Of a stretch of 14,100 nt of DNA, positions 1 through 6,808 are shown piece after piece. Source of the stretch: CAYMCQ01 sp964389025. Its GTDB lineage: Bacteria > Verrucomicrobiota > Verrucomicrobiia > Limisphaerales > CAYMCQ01. The stretch spans positions 1 through 14,100 of the forward strand of contig CAYMCQ010000095.1 of assembly GCA_964389025.1 (NCBI GenBank), given 5' to 3'. Position numbers and translations under genes: made by a program. Under the pieces are notes generated by a model. It worked only from the letters and a program-made list of their open reading frames with translations. It was not told the DNA's origin and did not search any database. The stretch's first letter is position 1. The number at the start of each line of letters is the position of its first letter.

Positions 1-2649
1 TTCGCCCGGCGCAAAATGCACCTCGCTTTCGTTCACGTCCGGACCGAGGACTTCCACGTTGAAGTTGCGCGCTTCATTGATGTGTTCGGAAAGTTTTTTC
101 GTGTCCGCCATGTCGTTCGTCATCATGGCGCAAAAAAATTCGACTGGGTAATTCGCCTTCAGATACGCGGTCTGATACGCGACGATGGCGTAGGCGGCGG
201 CGTGAGATTTGTTGAAGCCGTAGCCGGCAAATTTTTCCAGCAAATCAAAAATCTGGTTGGCTTTGTGCGCGGGAATCTTGTTTTTCTCAGCGCAACCTTT
301 GACAAACTTTTCGCGCTGCTGCTGCATCTCCTCGACTTTTTTCTTGCCCATCGCGCGGCGCAAAACATCCGCGGCGCCGAGCGTGTAGCCGGCGAGCACC
401 TGCGCGGCCTGCATCACCTGCTCCTGATAAATCAAAATGCCGTAAGTCTCCTTGGCAATCGGTTCGAGAAGCGGGTGTTCGTATTCAATTTTTACCTCGC
501 CATGGCGGCGCTTGATGAATTCAGGGATTAGTTCCATCGGGCCCGGACGATATAACGCTACGAGCGCGGTGATGTGTTCGATGGAACTGATCTGAAACTT
601 GCGGCAAAGGTCGCGCATCCCACCGGATTCCAATTGGAAAATGCCGAGCGTGTTCGCCTTGTTGAGCAGGTCGTAAGTTTTCGAATCGTCGAGCGGGAGG
701 TTTTCGATGGGCACTTCGATTCCCTTCGTGCGCCTGACCATTTCGCAGGCGTTGCGGATGACCGTCAAAGTTTTCAGCCCGAGAAAATCCATTTTCAGCA
801 AACCCAAGCTGCCAACGGGATCCATCGCGTATTGCGTGACGAGCGTGCCGCTCTCGTCCTGCTTGAGTGGCAGCAGATTCACGAGCGGCTCCGGCCCGAT
901 GACGACGCCGGCGGCGTGAACGCTTGCGTTGCGCGTCAAATCTTCGAGCACGAACGCGGTGTCAATCAGTTCGCGCGTCGTTTCCTCAGTCTCGTAAGCC
1001 TGCTTGAGTTCGGGTGATTGCTTGAGCGCTTTTTCGAGCGTCATCTTGAGGTCGAACGGAATCATTTTCGCCAGCCGGTCTCCGTCGCCGTAGCCCAGGC
1101 CCATCACGCGCGCCACGTCGCGCACCACGGACTTCGCGCCCATCGTGCCAAAGGTGATGATCTGCGCGACGGAATCGCGCCCGTATTTTTGGCGGACGTA
1201 TTCGATGACGTCGGCACGGCGGTCGTCCGCGAAATCAATGTCAATGTCCGGCGGGCTGATGCGCTCGGGATTGAGGAAGCGCTCGAACAGCAGGCCGTAG
1301 CGAATCGGGTCAACGTTCGAAATTTCCAGAAGAAACGTGACGATGGAACCTGCCGCCGAGCCGCGCGCGACGCAGGAAATCCCTTTGCTGCGACCGTAAC
1401 GGATGAAGTCGCCGACGATGAGAAAGTAGCTGATGAAGCCGGTTTTTTCTATGACGTGAAGTTCGGATTGCAGGCGGTCAATAATCGTTTTGATTGCGGC
1501 AGCGACGGCGGGGTTCGTAGCGCAGGCGTCCTCGCCTGCGGGTTCACAAAGCGTCCGCGCTTCGTGATTATTGGAACTGGGAGCGGAGACGCTCCCAGAA
1601 CCCGCAGGCGAGGACGCCTGCGCCACATACGTTGGCAACCGCTTCGGGTCTTCAATGCTTTCAATAACAAATTCCTTTCCCTCCGCTCGCGCGCGGATTC
1701 CGTAGCGGCGCTGCAAACCTTCCGCGAGCCATTGGCGCAAGTAACCTTCGCGCGTGAAATGTTCCGGCGGATGAAAGACCGGGAACTTCAATTTGCCGAA
1801 CTCGATCTCGACGTTACACTTCTCCGCGACCTCCAAAGTGTTCTGCACCGCCTCGGGAATTTCCGCAAAGCGCGATTTCATTTCGTCGGCGGAGCGGAGA
1901 TAAAATTGTTCCTTCGCGTAATTGGCGCTCATCCGCTTCGGGTTGCTCAACTGATCCTGCGTGCCGATGCAGACGAGGCAATCGTGCGCGTGCGAATGGC
2001 TTTTCTCGATGTAGTGAACGTCGTTCGTGGCGACGAGCTTCAGCCCAAACTCCTTCGCCCACGGGATGAGCGACCGATTGACTTTGGCTTGTTCCGGGAT
2101 GCCGTGGTTTTGTAATTCGAGATAAAAATTCTCCGCGCCGAGCGTTTGCTTGAACCAGTCAATCGCGTCGCGCGACTTCTGCAACTGGTCTTTCATGATC
2201 GCCTCGGGAATTTCGCTCGCAAGACAACCCGACAACGCGATCAAACCTTCCTTGTTCGCCGCCAAAAGGTCTTTATCAATGCGCGGCTTGTAGTAATAGC
2301 CTTCGAGATGCGCCGCTGTGACAAGCTTGATGAGATTTTTGTAGCCGGTCTCATCCTTCGCGAGCAGGACAAGATGATTGTAAACATCGCGACCGCCGCT
2401 CGTGGTTTTTTTCTCAAGCCGGCTCCCGGGCGCGACATAAACTTCGCAGCCGATGATGGGCTTGATGCCTTTATTCCTCGCCGCCTGATAAAAATCAATC
2501 GCGCCGAACAGCACGCCGTGGTCGGTGATGGAGAGCGCGGGGAATTTCAGTTCATGCGCCTTGTCCATCAACCGGTCGAGCCGGCATCCGCCATCGAGCA
2601 GCGAATACTCGGTGTGCAGATGGAGATGAACGAAGGCGGCGTGCGACAT
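1..2649 (-). CDS. dnaE: DNA polymerase III alpha subunit (DnaE1), C-terminus cut by window edge
   Basis: Catalytic subunit of the replicative polymerase. The frame is open from ATG at 2649 to base 1, giving 883 residues of an expected roughly 1150-1200. The missing part is the C-terminal OB-fold and tau-binding region. The N-terminal PHP domain starts with VHLHLHTEYSLLDG. It keeps what appear to be all nine metal ligands: H10, H12, D19, H44, E69, H92, C142, D210 and H212. The polymerase aspartates are in ISPPDIDIDF (D468 and D470) and KMDFLGLKTLT (D621), corresponding to E. coli D401, D403 and D555. Near the left edge, FAGYGFNKSHAAAYA is a typical DnaE1 motif, which argues against PolC. Residues about 343-377 are encoded by a palindromic repeat (separate entry). 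The start follows the two small genes by 74 bp. An AAGG lies 12 nt upstream inside a possible hairpin, so the Shine-Dalgarno site is weak. The gene may share a transcript with the glycosyltransferase trio. Confidence 0.97.
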   Translation of the reverse strand, partial: MSHAAFVHLHLHTEYSLLDGGCRLDRLMDKAHELKFPALSITDHGVLFGAIDFYQAARNKGIKPIIGCEVYVAPGSRLEKKTTSGGRDVYNHLVLLAKDETGYKNLIKLVTAAHLEGYYYKPRIDKDLLAANKEGLIALSGCLASEIPEAIMKDQLQKSRDAIDWFKQTLGAENFYLELQNHGIPEQAKVNRSLIPWAKEFGLKLVATNDVHYIEKSHSHAHDCLVCIGTQDQLSNPKRMSANYAKEQFYLRSADEMKSRFAEIPEAVQNTLEVAEKCNVEIEFGKLKFPVFHPPEHFTREGYLRQWLAEGLQRRYGIRARAEGKEFVIESIEDPKRLPTYVAQASSPAGSGSVSAPSSNNHEARTLCEPAGEDACATNPAVAAAIKTIIDRLQSELHVIEKTGFISYFLIVGDFIRYGRSKGISCVARGSAAGSIVTFLLEISNVDPIRYGLLFERFLNPERISPPDIDIDFADDRRADVIEYVRQKYGRDSVAQIITFGTMGAKSVVRDVARVMGLGYGDGDRLAKMIPFDLKMTLEKALKQSPELKQAYETEETTRELIDTAFVLEDLTRNASVHAAGVVIGPEPLVNLLPLKQDESGTLVTQYAMDPVGSLGLLKMDFLGLKTLTVIRNACEMVRRTKGIEVPIENLPLDDSKTYDLLNKANTLGIFQLESGGMRDLCRKFQISSIEHITALVALYRPGPMELIPEFIKRRHGEVKIEYEHPLLEPIAKETYGILIYQEQVMQAAQVLAGYTLGAADVLRRAMGKKKVEEMQQQREKFVKGCAEKNKIPAHKANQIFDLLEKFAGYGFNKSHAAAYAIVAYQTAYLKANYPVEFFCAMMTNDMADTKKLSEHINEARNFNVEVLGPDVNESEVHFAPGE
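1517..1626. repeat. Palindromic multi-hairpin repeat element inside dnaE
   Basis: A perfect 26-bp inverted repeat (1520-1545 against 1598-1623) extends to 1517 and 1626 with one mismatch. It encloses a 52-bp centre. Four small hairpins can be drawn: 1521-1540 (8-bp stem, TCCT loop), 1549-1562 (5-bp stem), 1578-1597 (8-bp stem, GAGA loop) and 1602-1621 (8-bp stem, AGGA loop). All four share a core of the form GCGTCYNCGC. Two are in one orientation and two in the other. The element lies in the dnaE reading frame without a stop and encodes about residues 343-377, rich in A, S, G and P. The structure resembles REP/BIME-type elements. That family assignment is an inference and cannot be confirmed from one copy. 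Confidence 0.85.
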
Positions 2650-2661
2650 GAAATGAATTTA

Positions 2662-2687
2662 CCTTGCGACACGATGCACACGCAAGG
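2662..2687 (-). promoter_or_regulatory. Possible leader hairpin covering the weak ribosome binding site of dnaE
   Basis: In the dnaE transcript direction, CCTTGCG (2687-2681) pairs perfectly with CGCAAGG (2668-2662) across a 12-nt loop. The 3' arm contains the only AAGG near the dnaE start, 12 nt before the ATG. Folding could therefore hide the ribosome binding site. The stem is only 7 bp and the Shine-Dalgarno spacing is long, so a regulatory role is speculative. Confidence 0.35.
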
Positions 2688-2723
2688 AAGGGATATTCAC
2701 AGCGCGCCCGACTGCAGGAAAAA

Positions 2724-2981
2724 TCAAGCCGCGACAAGCCGTGTCTCGACACGAAATCCAAGTTCCCGAAGCAGCGCCTGATAACTTTCAACCTGTGACA
2801 AGTAGCCGCGTGCTTTGCCCGCGCTCAAGTCAGACAACACACCAAGCAGCACGCTGCCATCATTCTCGGGAAAATCCTCGTCCACCAAAGCGGCATCAAC
2901 CCACTTGAGCAATTCATCGTGAGAAATCTCGCTGGCGAGATACGCCGCGATCTTCTTCGCACAATCAGCTTTGGTCGTCAT
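2724..2981 (-). CDS. Small uncharacterised protein, second gene of a coupled pair
   Basis: An 85-residue, probably cytoplasmic protein with no signal peptide or membrane segment. The N-terminal half (MTTKADCAKKIAAYLASE, then DELLKWVDAAL) looks helical. It ends in LLRELGFRVETRLVAA. The start codon overlaps the stop of the upstream 84-residue gene as ATGA (2981-2978), which makes translational coupling likely and supports this start. The next gene downstream is dnaE, after a 74-bp gap. I do not recognise a named family with certainty. The combination of a helical N-terminus with a C-terminal 'LLRxLGF' end recalls small proteins often found paired with a partner like the upstream gene, but that is memory and unverified. 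A toxin-antitoxin or immunity role is one option; a housekeeping role is equally open. Confidence 0.75.
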   Translation of the reverse strand: MTTKADCAKKIAAYLASEISHDELLKWVDAALVDEDFPENDGSVLLGVLSDLSAGKARGYLSQVESYQALLRELGFRVETRLVAA

Positions 2982-3232
2982 AGCTTTTGGTGTCCGGTGT
3001 CGGTCGGGAATTTCTGATGGCTTTCCACGAGTTTTCCCGCGTCGTCATATACTTCCTGCCACAAACGAACGGTTTCTTCAAGCTGCGTCTTTGGATCGAA
3101 AACAACTTCCTTGAACATGATTTGATGACCCCATTCTGCTCCTTTGCGGCGAAGCCAGTAACGGCGGCGTTTGTCAGGCAAATCTTCCCAATGTGGCCAG
3201 TCCCGTTCATTTCTCTGGCGTCTCTTGCTCAT
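2978..3232 (-). CDS. Small basic uncharacterised protein, first gene of a coupled pair
   Basis: An 84-residue protein with a strongly basic N-terminus (MSKRRQRNERDW) followed by aromatic-rich WEDLPDKRRRYWLRRKG. The C-terminal half contains RLWQEVYDDAGKLVESHQK and ends FPTDTGHQKL. The pattern of a compact beta-rich domain ending in 'QEVYDxxGxLVExHxKxPxDTGH' recalls a widespread small hypothetical family often followed by a second small ORF, as here. This is recollection only. The start codon overlaps the stop of the glycosyltransferase gene as ATGA (3232-3229), and its own stop overlaps the next start the same way. The three genes are therefore very likely translated from one message. The function is unknown, and neither catalytic residues nor a toxin fold is evident. 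Confidence 0.75.
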   Translation of the reverse strand: MSKRRQRNERDWPHWEDLPDKRRRYWLRRKGAEWGHQIMFKEVVFDPKTQLEETVRLWQEVYDDAGKLVESHQKFPTDTGHQKL

Positions 3233-3987
3233 TGAAACTTTTGCGTGTCATTGACGCGCTCGGCGATTCGATAAGTGAAATAACGCTTCTTCATCCAGCG
3301 CACAGCGAGAAGATCGGCGAAGGATTTGAAAAGGCGATTGCCTATGCCGTAATGGGTTTTGCCTGCGGTGCGGGGATTATGTCGAATCGGAACTTCAACG
3401 ACCGAAAAACCTTCCATCTTGATCAGTGTCGGTAAAAAACGATGGCCTCCTTTGAAAAACTTCACATCCGCAACGCATTCCCGTTTGAACGCGCGATAGC
3501 AACAACCCGCGTCGCTGATCGTCTCGCCGGAAAGTCTATTGCGCACGCCGTTCGCGATCCGCGATGCCGCGATGCGCAGCCAACTGTCACCCTGACGGCG
3601 TGATTCGACGCGCGTGCCGCAAACGCAGTCCGCGTTTTTCAGTCCCGCGACGAGTTTAGGAATGTCCGCCGGATCATTTTGCAAATCCGCGTCCAGCGTG
3701 ACGATGATGTGGCCGCGAGCCGCGCGGATTCCTGCCCACAGCGCCACCGACTGGCCGCCGCGCTCCGCAAGCTGCTGTGCGCGCAATCGCGGGAACGCCG
3801 CCGCCAGTTCCCGCAATGCCGCCCAACTGCCATCATCGCTGCAATCGTCCGTGACGATGATTTCGTAGTCCTGGCCGAGCGGCCCGACGGCGGCGCTGAC
3901 CGCGGCGACGAGCGGGCGCAAGTTGGCCGACTCGTTGTGGCACGGCACGACGACGCTGATGCCGATGGGCTGGCTCATCCGCGTCAT
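3229..3987 (-). CDS. Family 2 glycosyltransferase (polyprenyl-phosphate sugar transferase-like)
   Basis: A predicted inverting GT-A glycosyltransferase using a nucleotide sugar, most like the DPM1/ArnC/GtrB group that loads sugars onto polyprenyl phosphate. From the chosen ATG it has 252 residues. The fold signature is ISVVVPCHNE (10-19), TDDCSDDGS (46-54) and the DXD-type metal motif D99-A-D101 in TLDADLQNDP. RHNPRTAGKTHYG (about 202-214) is typical of this group. ArnC and GtrB usually carry two C-terminal membrane helices. Here the protein ends soon after RLFKSFADLLAVRW, so it is probably soluble or peripheral. Alternative starts are ATG 3978 and a TTG at 4131. The latter would overlap the divergent GT39 gene and adds no recognisable domain. 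No Shine-Dalgarno site is visible. The 3' end is coupled by ATGA to the next gene. Confidence 0.93.
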   Translation of the reverse strand: MTRMSQPIGISVVVPCHNESANLRPLVAAVSAAVGPLGQDYEIIVTDDCSDDGSWAALRELAAAFPRLRAQQLAERGGQSVALWAGIRAARGHIIVTLDADLQNDPADIPKLVAGLKNADCVCGTRVESRRQGDSWLRIAASRIANGVRNRLSGETISDAGCCYRAFKRECVADVKFFKGGHRFLPTLIKMEGFSVVEVPIRHNPRTAGKTHYGIGNRLFKSFADLLAVRWMKKRYFTYRIAERVNDTQKFQ

Positions 3988-4123
3988 ATTGGAGAGGAAC
4001 TGGCGGCGCGCAAATTCTTTTGATTGCCCGGCAAAATCATTTGCGGGCAGAATCCGCAGCGTGAGGGAGCAAAGCGCAATCGAAACCGGAAAGATTTTTC
4101 CTGCGGACGGGGAAAAATCCTTC

Positions 4124-5569
4124 GTGACCAAAGGAAATTTCTTCCTCGCGCTGGCGGTTTACTTCGCGATCCAAGTCGTCTTGCGGTTGGTCACGTCGGG
4201 CACAGCCGACCTCGACGAATCGCAGCAGCTTGTCCTGACCCAGCAGTTGCATTGGGGCTACGGCCCGCAGCCGCCACTCTACGTCTGGTTGCAAATGCTG
4301 GTCTTCAAGATTTTCACGCCGTCCATCCTCGGGCTGTCATTGCTGAAAAATCTTCTGCTGTTCGGCACTTACTCGCTCACGTATCTCAACGCCCGGCTCA
4401 TCACCCGCAGCCACGCGCTGGCCGCAGCCGCTGCCGCGTGTTTGCTTTTCATTCCGCAAATCGCGTGGGAATCGCAGCGCGACCTGACCGACTCCGTCCT
4501 CGTAACGACGCTGGCCGCCGCAGCATTTCATTTTTTTCTGCGGTTGCGCGAGCGACGGTCGGCGGCGAATTATTTTTTCTTCGGCCTGTGCTGCGGACTT
4601 GGCTTGCTGTCGAAATACAACTTTGCAGTGTTCTTGCTGGGCTTGGCTGTCGCCGCGCTGACGTTGCCGTCGTTCCGAAAAATAATTTTCTGCCCGAAAA
4701 TCTTTTTTGCCCTTGCTGTTTTCGCTTTGGTTGTGCTGCCCCACGCGATTTGGGCATTTCAAAATGCCGGCGACGCCACCGCGACTTCCCACAAACTCAA
4801 AATCCACGGCGATGCGCTGTCATTCAAGATGGTTTTGACCGGCTGGAAAAATTTGGTGTCGGCGACGGCCACGCACGTCGGTGCGCTCGTCGGAATTCTG
4901 GGTATGCTCGCGCTGAGTTCGAGCAAGCCGTCTCCGCGCGATCCAGCCGCGCGCGATTTCGCGAGGCTGATCCTGCGTGGTGTTCTTGTCGTGCTGGCGA
5001 CGCTGGCGTGCGCGGTGGTCACGTTCAAAGTCACCGGCTTTCGCGACCGCTGGTTTCTGCCCGTGTTCTTCTGGCTGCCCGTGGCGCTGATCGTTTTGTG
5101 GCGGCACCGGCTCGGCGCAAAACAACTCCGCGTCCTCTTCGCGTTGGCGTGCGTGGTCGCGCTTTCCGTCATTATCGCAATGCCGTCGCGGGTTTGGTTC
5201 GCGGAAAAACTTGGCCGCCGCGAACTGCTCAACGCGCCTTTTGACAAGATCGTTGCCGTGCGCGCCGCGTATTCCGAAAGGTATCTGGCGGAGAGTTTTT
5301 GGATCGGCGGCAATCTTCGCCTGCGATTCCCTCAAACGAAAGTGCTGACTCCGCAGTTGCCGAAGACCTGGCATCAAAATGGGGAAATCTGCCTCGTGGT
5401 CTGGGAGGAGACACAAAAAAAGAAAACGCGCCCGCTTGAGACTTTGAAACAGCTGGCGGAATTCGACGAAGACAGCGCCTTTTTTCGTGAAGAGAAACTG
5501 AAATTTCACCAGTCAAAGCAAATGCGCGTTGGATTCGCGCGCGGAACCCTTCGAGCATCCGGCCCGTAA
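4124..5569 (+). CDS. GT39/ArnT-like integral-membrane glycosyltransferase
   Basis: A multi-pass membrane enzyme of the PMT_2/ArnT superfamily, which moves a sugar from a polyprenyl-phosphate donor to a lipid or protein on the outer face of the inner membrane. From GTG 4124 it has 481 residues. After the first membrane helix comes ADLDESQQ with the D31-E32 pair typical of the catalytic loop, then YGPQPPLYVWL (QPPLY at about 49-53). Many hydrophobic helices follow, and the C-terminal domain from about residue 365 is soluble. The open frame continues upstream to 3923, but that part would overlap the start of the divergent GT2 gene and encodes no membrane segment, so GTG 4124 is preferred. A GGGGA lies upstream of the GTG. 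Pairing with the divergent GT2 gene fits a donor-maker plus donor-user arrangement. Acceptor and sugar are unknown. Confidence 0.9.
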   Translation: MTKGNFFLALAVYFAIQVVLRLVTSGTADLDESQQLVLTQQLHWGYGPQPPLYVWLQMLVFKIFTPSILGLSLLKNLLLFGTYSLTYLNARLITRSHALAAAAAACLLFIPQIAWESQRDLTDSVLVTTLAAAAFHFFLRLRERRSAANYFFFGLCCGLGLLSKYNFAVFLLGLAVAALTLPSFRKIIFCPKIFFALAVFALVVLPHAIWAFQNAGDATATSHKLKIHGDALSFKMVLTGWKNLVSATATHVGALVGILGMLALSSSKPSPRDPAARDFARLILRGVLVVLATLACAVVTFKVTGFRDRWFLPVFFWLPVALIVLWRHRLGAKQLRVLFALACVVALSVIIAMPSRVWFAEKLGRRELLNAPFDKIVAVRAAYSERYLAESFWIGGNLRLRFPQTKVLTPQLPKTWHQNGEICLVVWEETQKKKTRPLETLKQLAEFDEDSAFFREEKLKFHQSKQMRVGFARGTLRASGP

Positions 5570-5580
5570 CCCGGGGCTGC

Positions 5581-6687
5581 TCAACAGAAAAATTTCTTGA
5601 CCGTTTTTGCGACTCGTTCGATTTGCTCCTCCGTCAACTCCGGATAGATTGGCAGGGTCAAACATTCGCGCGCGGCTTTTTCGGCGACGGGGAAATCGCC
5701 GGGCTTGTGGCCGAGGTGGGCGTAGCATTTTTGCAAGTGCAGGGGCAGGGGATAATGCAGCGCGCAGCCGATGCCGTTCGCTTCGAGATGCTTTTTCAAC
5801 TCGTCGCGTCGCGGATGGCGCACGACGAAACAATGCCAGACGCTTTCGGAGCCGGCGGTTTCGCGCGGAAGCTGGAGCTGCGTGTCGGCAAGCAATTCCA
5901 AATATCGCTTCGCGACGCGGCGGCGTTCGGAGTTCCACTTTGCGAGATGCTTCAATTTGATTCCCAGCACCGCGCCTTGAATCCCTTCCATGCGGTAATT
6001 GAAACCAACTTCGTCGTGAAAATACCTTTGCGTCGAGCCGTGTTCGCGCAGCGAGCGGGCGCGGGCATCGAGCGCCTCGTCGTTCGTGACCAGTGCGCCG
6101 CCTTCGCCGAACGCGCCGAGATTTTTGCCGGGATAAAAACTGAAGCACGAACTGACGCCGAAAGTCCCGACGGTTTTGCCCCGATATTTCGCGCCGTGCG
6201 ACTGGCAGGCGTCTTCGACAAGCGGAATTTTGTATTTCCAGGAAAGTTTCAGCAGCGAGTCGAGGTCGCACGGGTTGCCGTAAAGATGGACGGGCAAAAT
6301 CGCCTTCGTCTTCGGCGTGATGGCCTTTTCGACGAGCGCGGGATTGATGTTGAACGTGGCATCGTCAATGTCCACGAAGACCGGCGTCGCTCCGACGTAG
6401 GAAATAGCCCAGCTCGTGGCGACGAACGTGAACGGTGTGGTGATGACTTCATCGCCGGGTTTGATGTTCAGCAACAGCAGCGCGACGTGCAGCGCGGACG
6501 TGCCGCTGTTGAAGCCGGCGCAAAACTTCGCGTCACAAAACTTCGCGAACTCTTTTTCGAACTGCGCCACGTCCGGGCCGAGGCAGAAGGTGCAATTGTC
6601 CAGCGTCTTCGCGATGGCGGCGTCAATCTCCTTCCGCAGCGGTCGCATCTGCGCTTTGAGGTCGAGGTATGGAATCGGGTCAGGCAT
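5581..6687 (-). CDS. DegT/DnrJ/EryC1/StrS-family PLP-dependent sugar aminotransferase
   Basis: A PLP enzyme that aminates a keto-sugar on a nucleotide carrier, usually with glutamate as donor, to make amino sugars for surface glycans. From ATG 6687 it has 368 residues, normal for the family. It begins PIPYLDLKAQMRPLRKEID and shows FNSGTSALHVAL for phosphate binding. VEDACQSHGA supplies the aspartate that contacts the PLP ring nitrogen, and SFYPGKNLGAFGEGG carries the Schiff-base lysine K188. GCALHYPLPLHLQ in the C-terminal part is characteristic. An upstream TTG-started extension (to 6747) lacks the conserved N-terminus and is not preferred. Closest types by motif are WbpE/PglE/ArnB-like enzymes, but the substrate cannot be set from sequence alone. 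The 3' end converges on the GT39 gene with an 11-bp gap. No Shine-Dalgarno site is visible. Confidence 0.95.
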   Translation of the reverse strand: MPDPIPYLDLKAQMRPLRKEIDAAIAKTLDNCTFCLGPDVAQFEKEFAKFCDAKFCAGFNSGTSALHVALLLLNIKPGDEVITTPFTFVATSWAISYVGATPVFVDIDDATFNINPALVEKAITPKTKAILPVHLYGNPCDLDSLLKLSWKYKIPLVEDACQSHGAKYRGKTVGTFGVSSCFSFYPGKNLGAFGEGGALVTNDEALDARARSLREHGSTQRYFHDEVGFNYRMEGIQGAVLGIKLKHLAKWNSERRRVAKRYLELLADTQLQLPRETAGSESVWHCFVVRHPRRDELKKHLEANGIGCALHYPLPLHLQKCYAHLGHKPGDFPVAEKAARECLTLPIYPELTEEQIERVAKTVKKFFC

Positions 6688-6704
6688 TTGAAATTGTTGG
6701 CGCG

Positions 6705-6732
6705 AGCATAATTGAAACTGCGTCGGCGACAA
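6705..6732 (-). promoter_or_regulatory. Candidate sigma-70-type promoter for the aminotransferase gene
   Basis: On the minus strand, TTGTCG (6732-6727) and TATGCT (6710-6705) are separated by 16 bp, each matching the consensus at 4 of 6 bases. Transcription would begin about 11 nt before ATG 6687, giving a very short leader. A match this good could occur by chance, so support is modest. Confidence 0.3.
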
Positions 6733-6808
6733 TTCCTGAATTCGCAAGCGCTCGTGCCGTCAATCTGATTGACTCCCGCGACAATCTCGCGACCATGACG
6801 AGCGGACA

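Noticed and set aside
1517..1626. Insertion sequence or disruption that inactivates dnaE
   Set aside because: There is no transposase and the dnaE frame continues without stop or shift across the element, with all motifs intact on both sides.
1018..2115. Long plus-strand open frame (365 codons) and neighbours at 16-531, 574-1017 and 2146-2781
   Set aside because: They lie antisense to dnaE, whose minus-strand frame shows all polymerase motifs. The plus-strand products have no recognisable domain and are by-products of codon bias.
3923..4123. N-terminal extension of the GT39 protein by about 67 residues
   Set aside because: It would overlap the 5' end of the divergent GT2 gene, is not hydrophobic, and precedes the expected first membrane helix.
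4024..5244. 406-codon open frame on the plus strand
   Set aside because: It is a shifted frame of the GT39 gene, Arg/Pro-rich, without membrane helices or family motifs.
5623..6711. 362-codon plus-strand open frame
   Set aside because: It is antisense to the aminotransferase gene, which has the complete PLP signature. The antisense product matches nothing recognisable.
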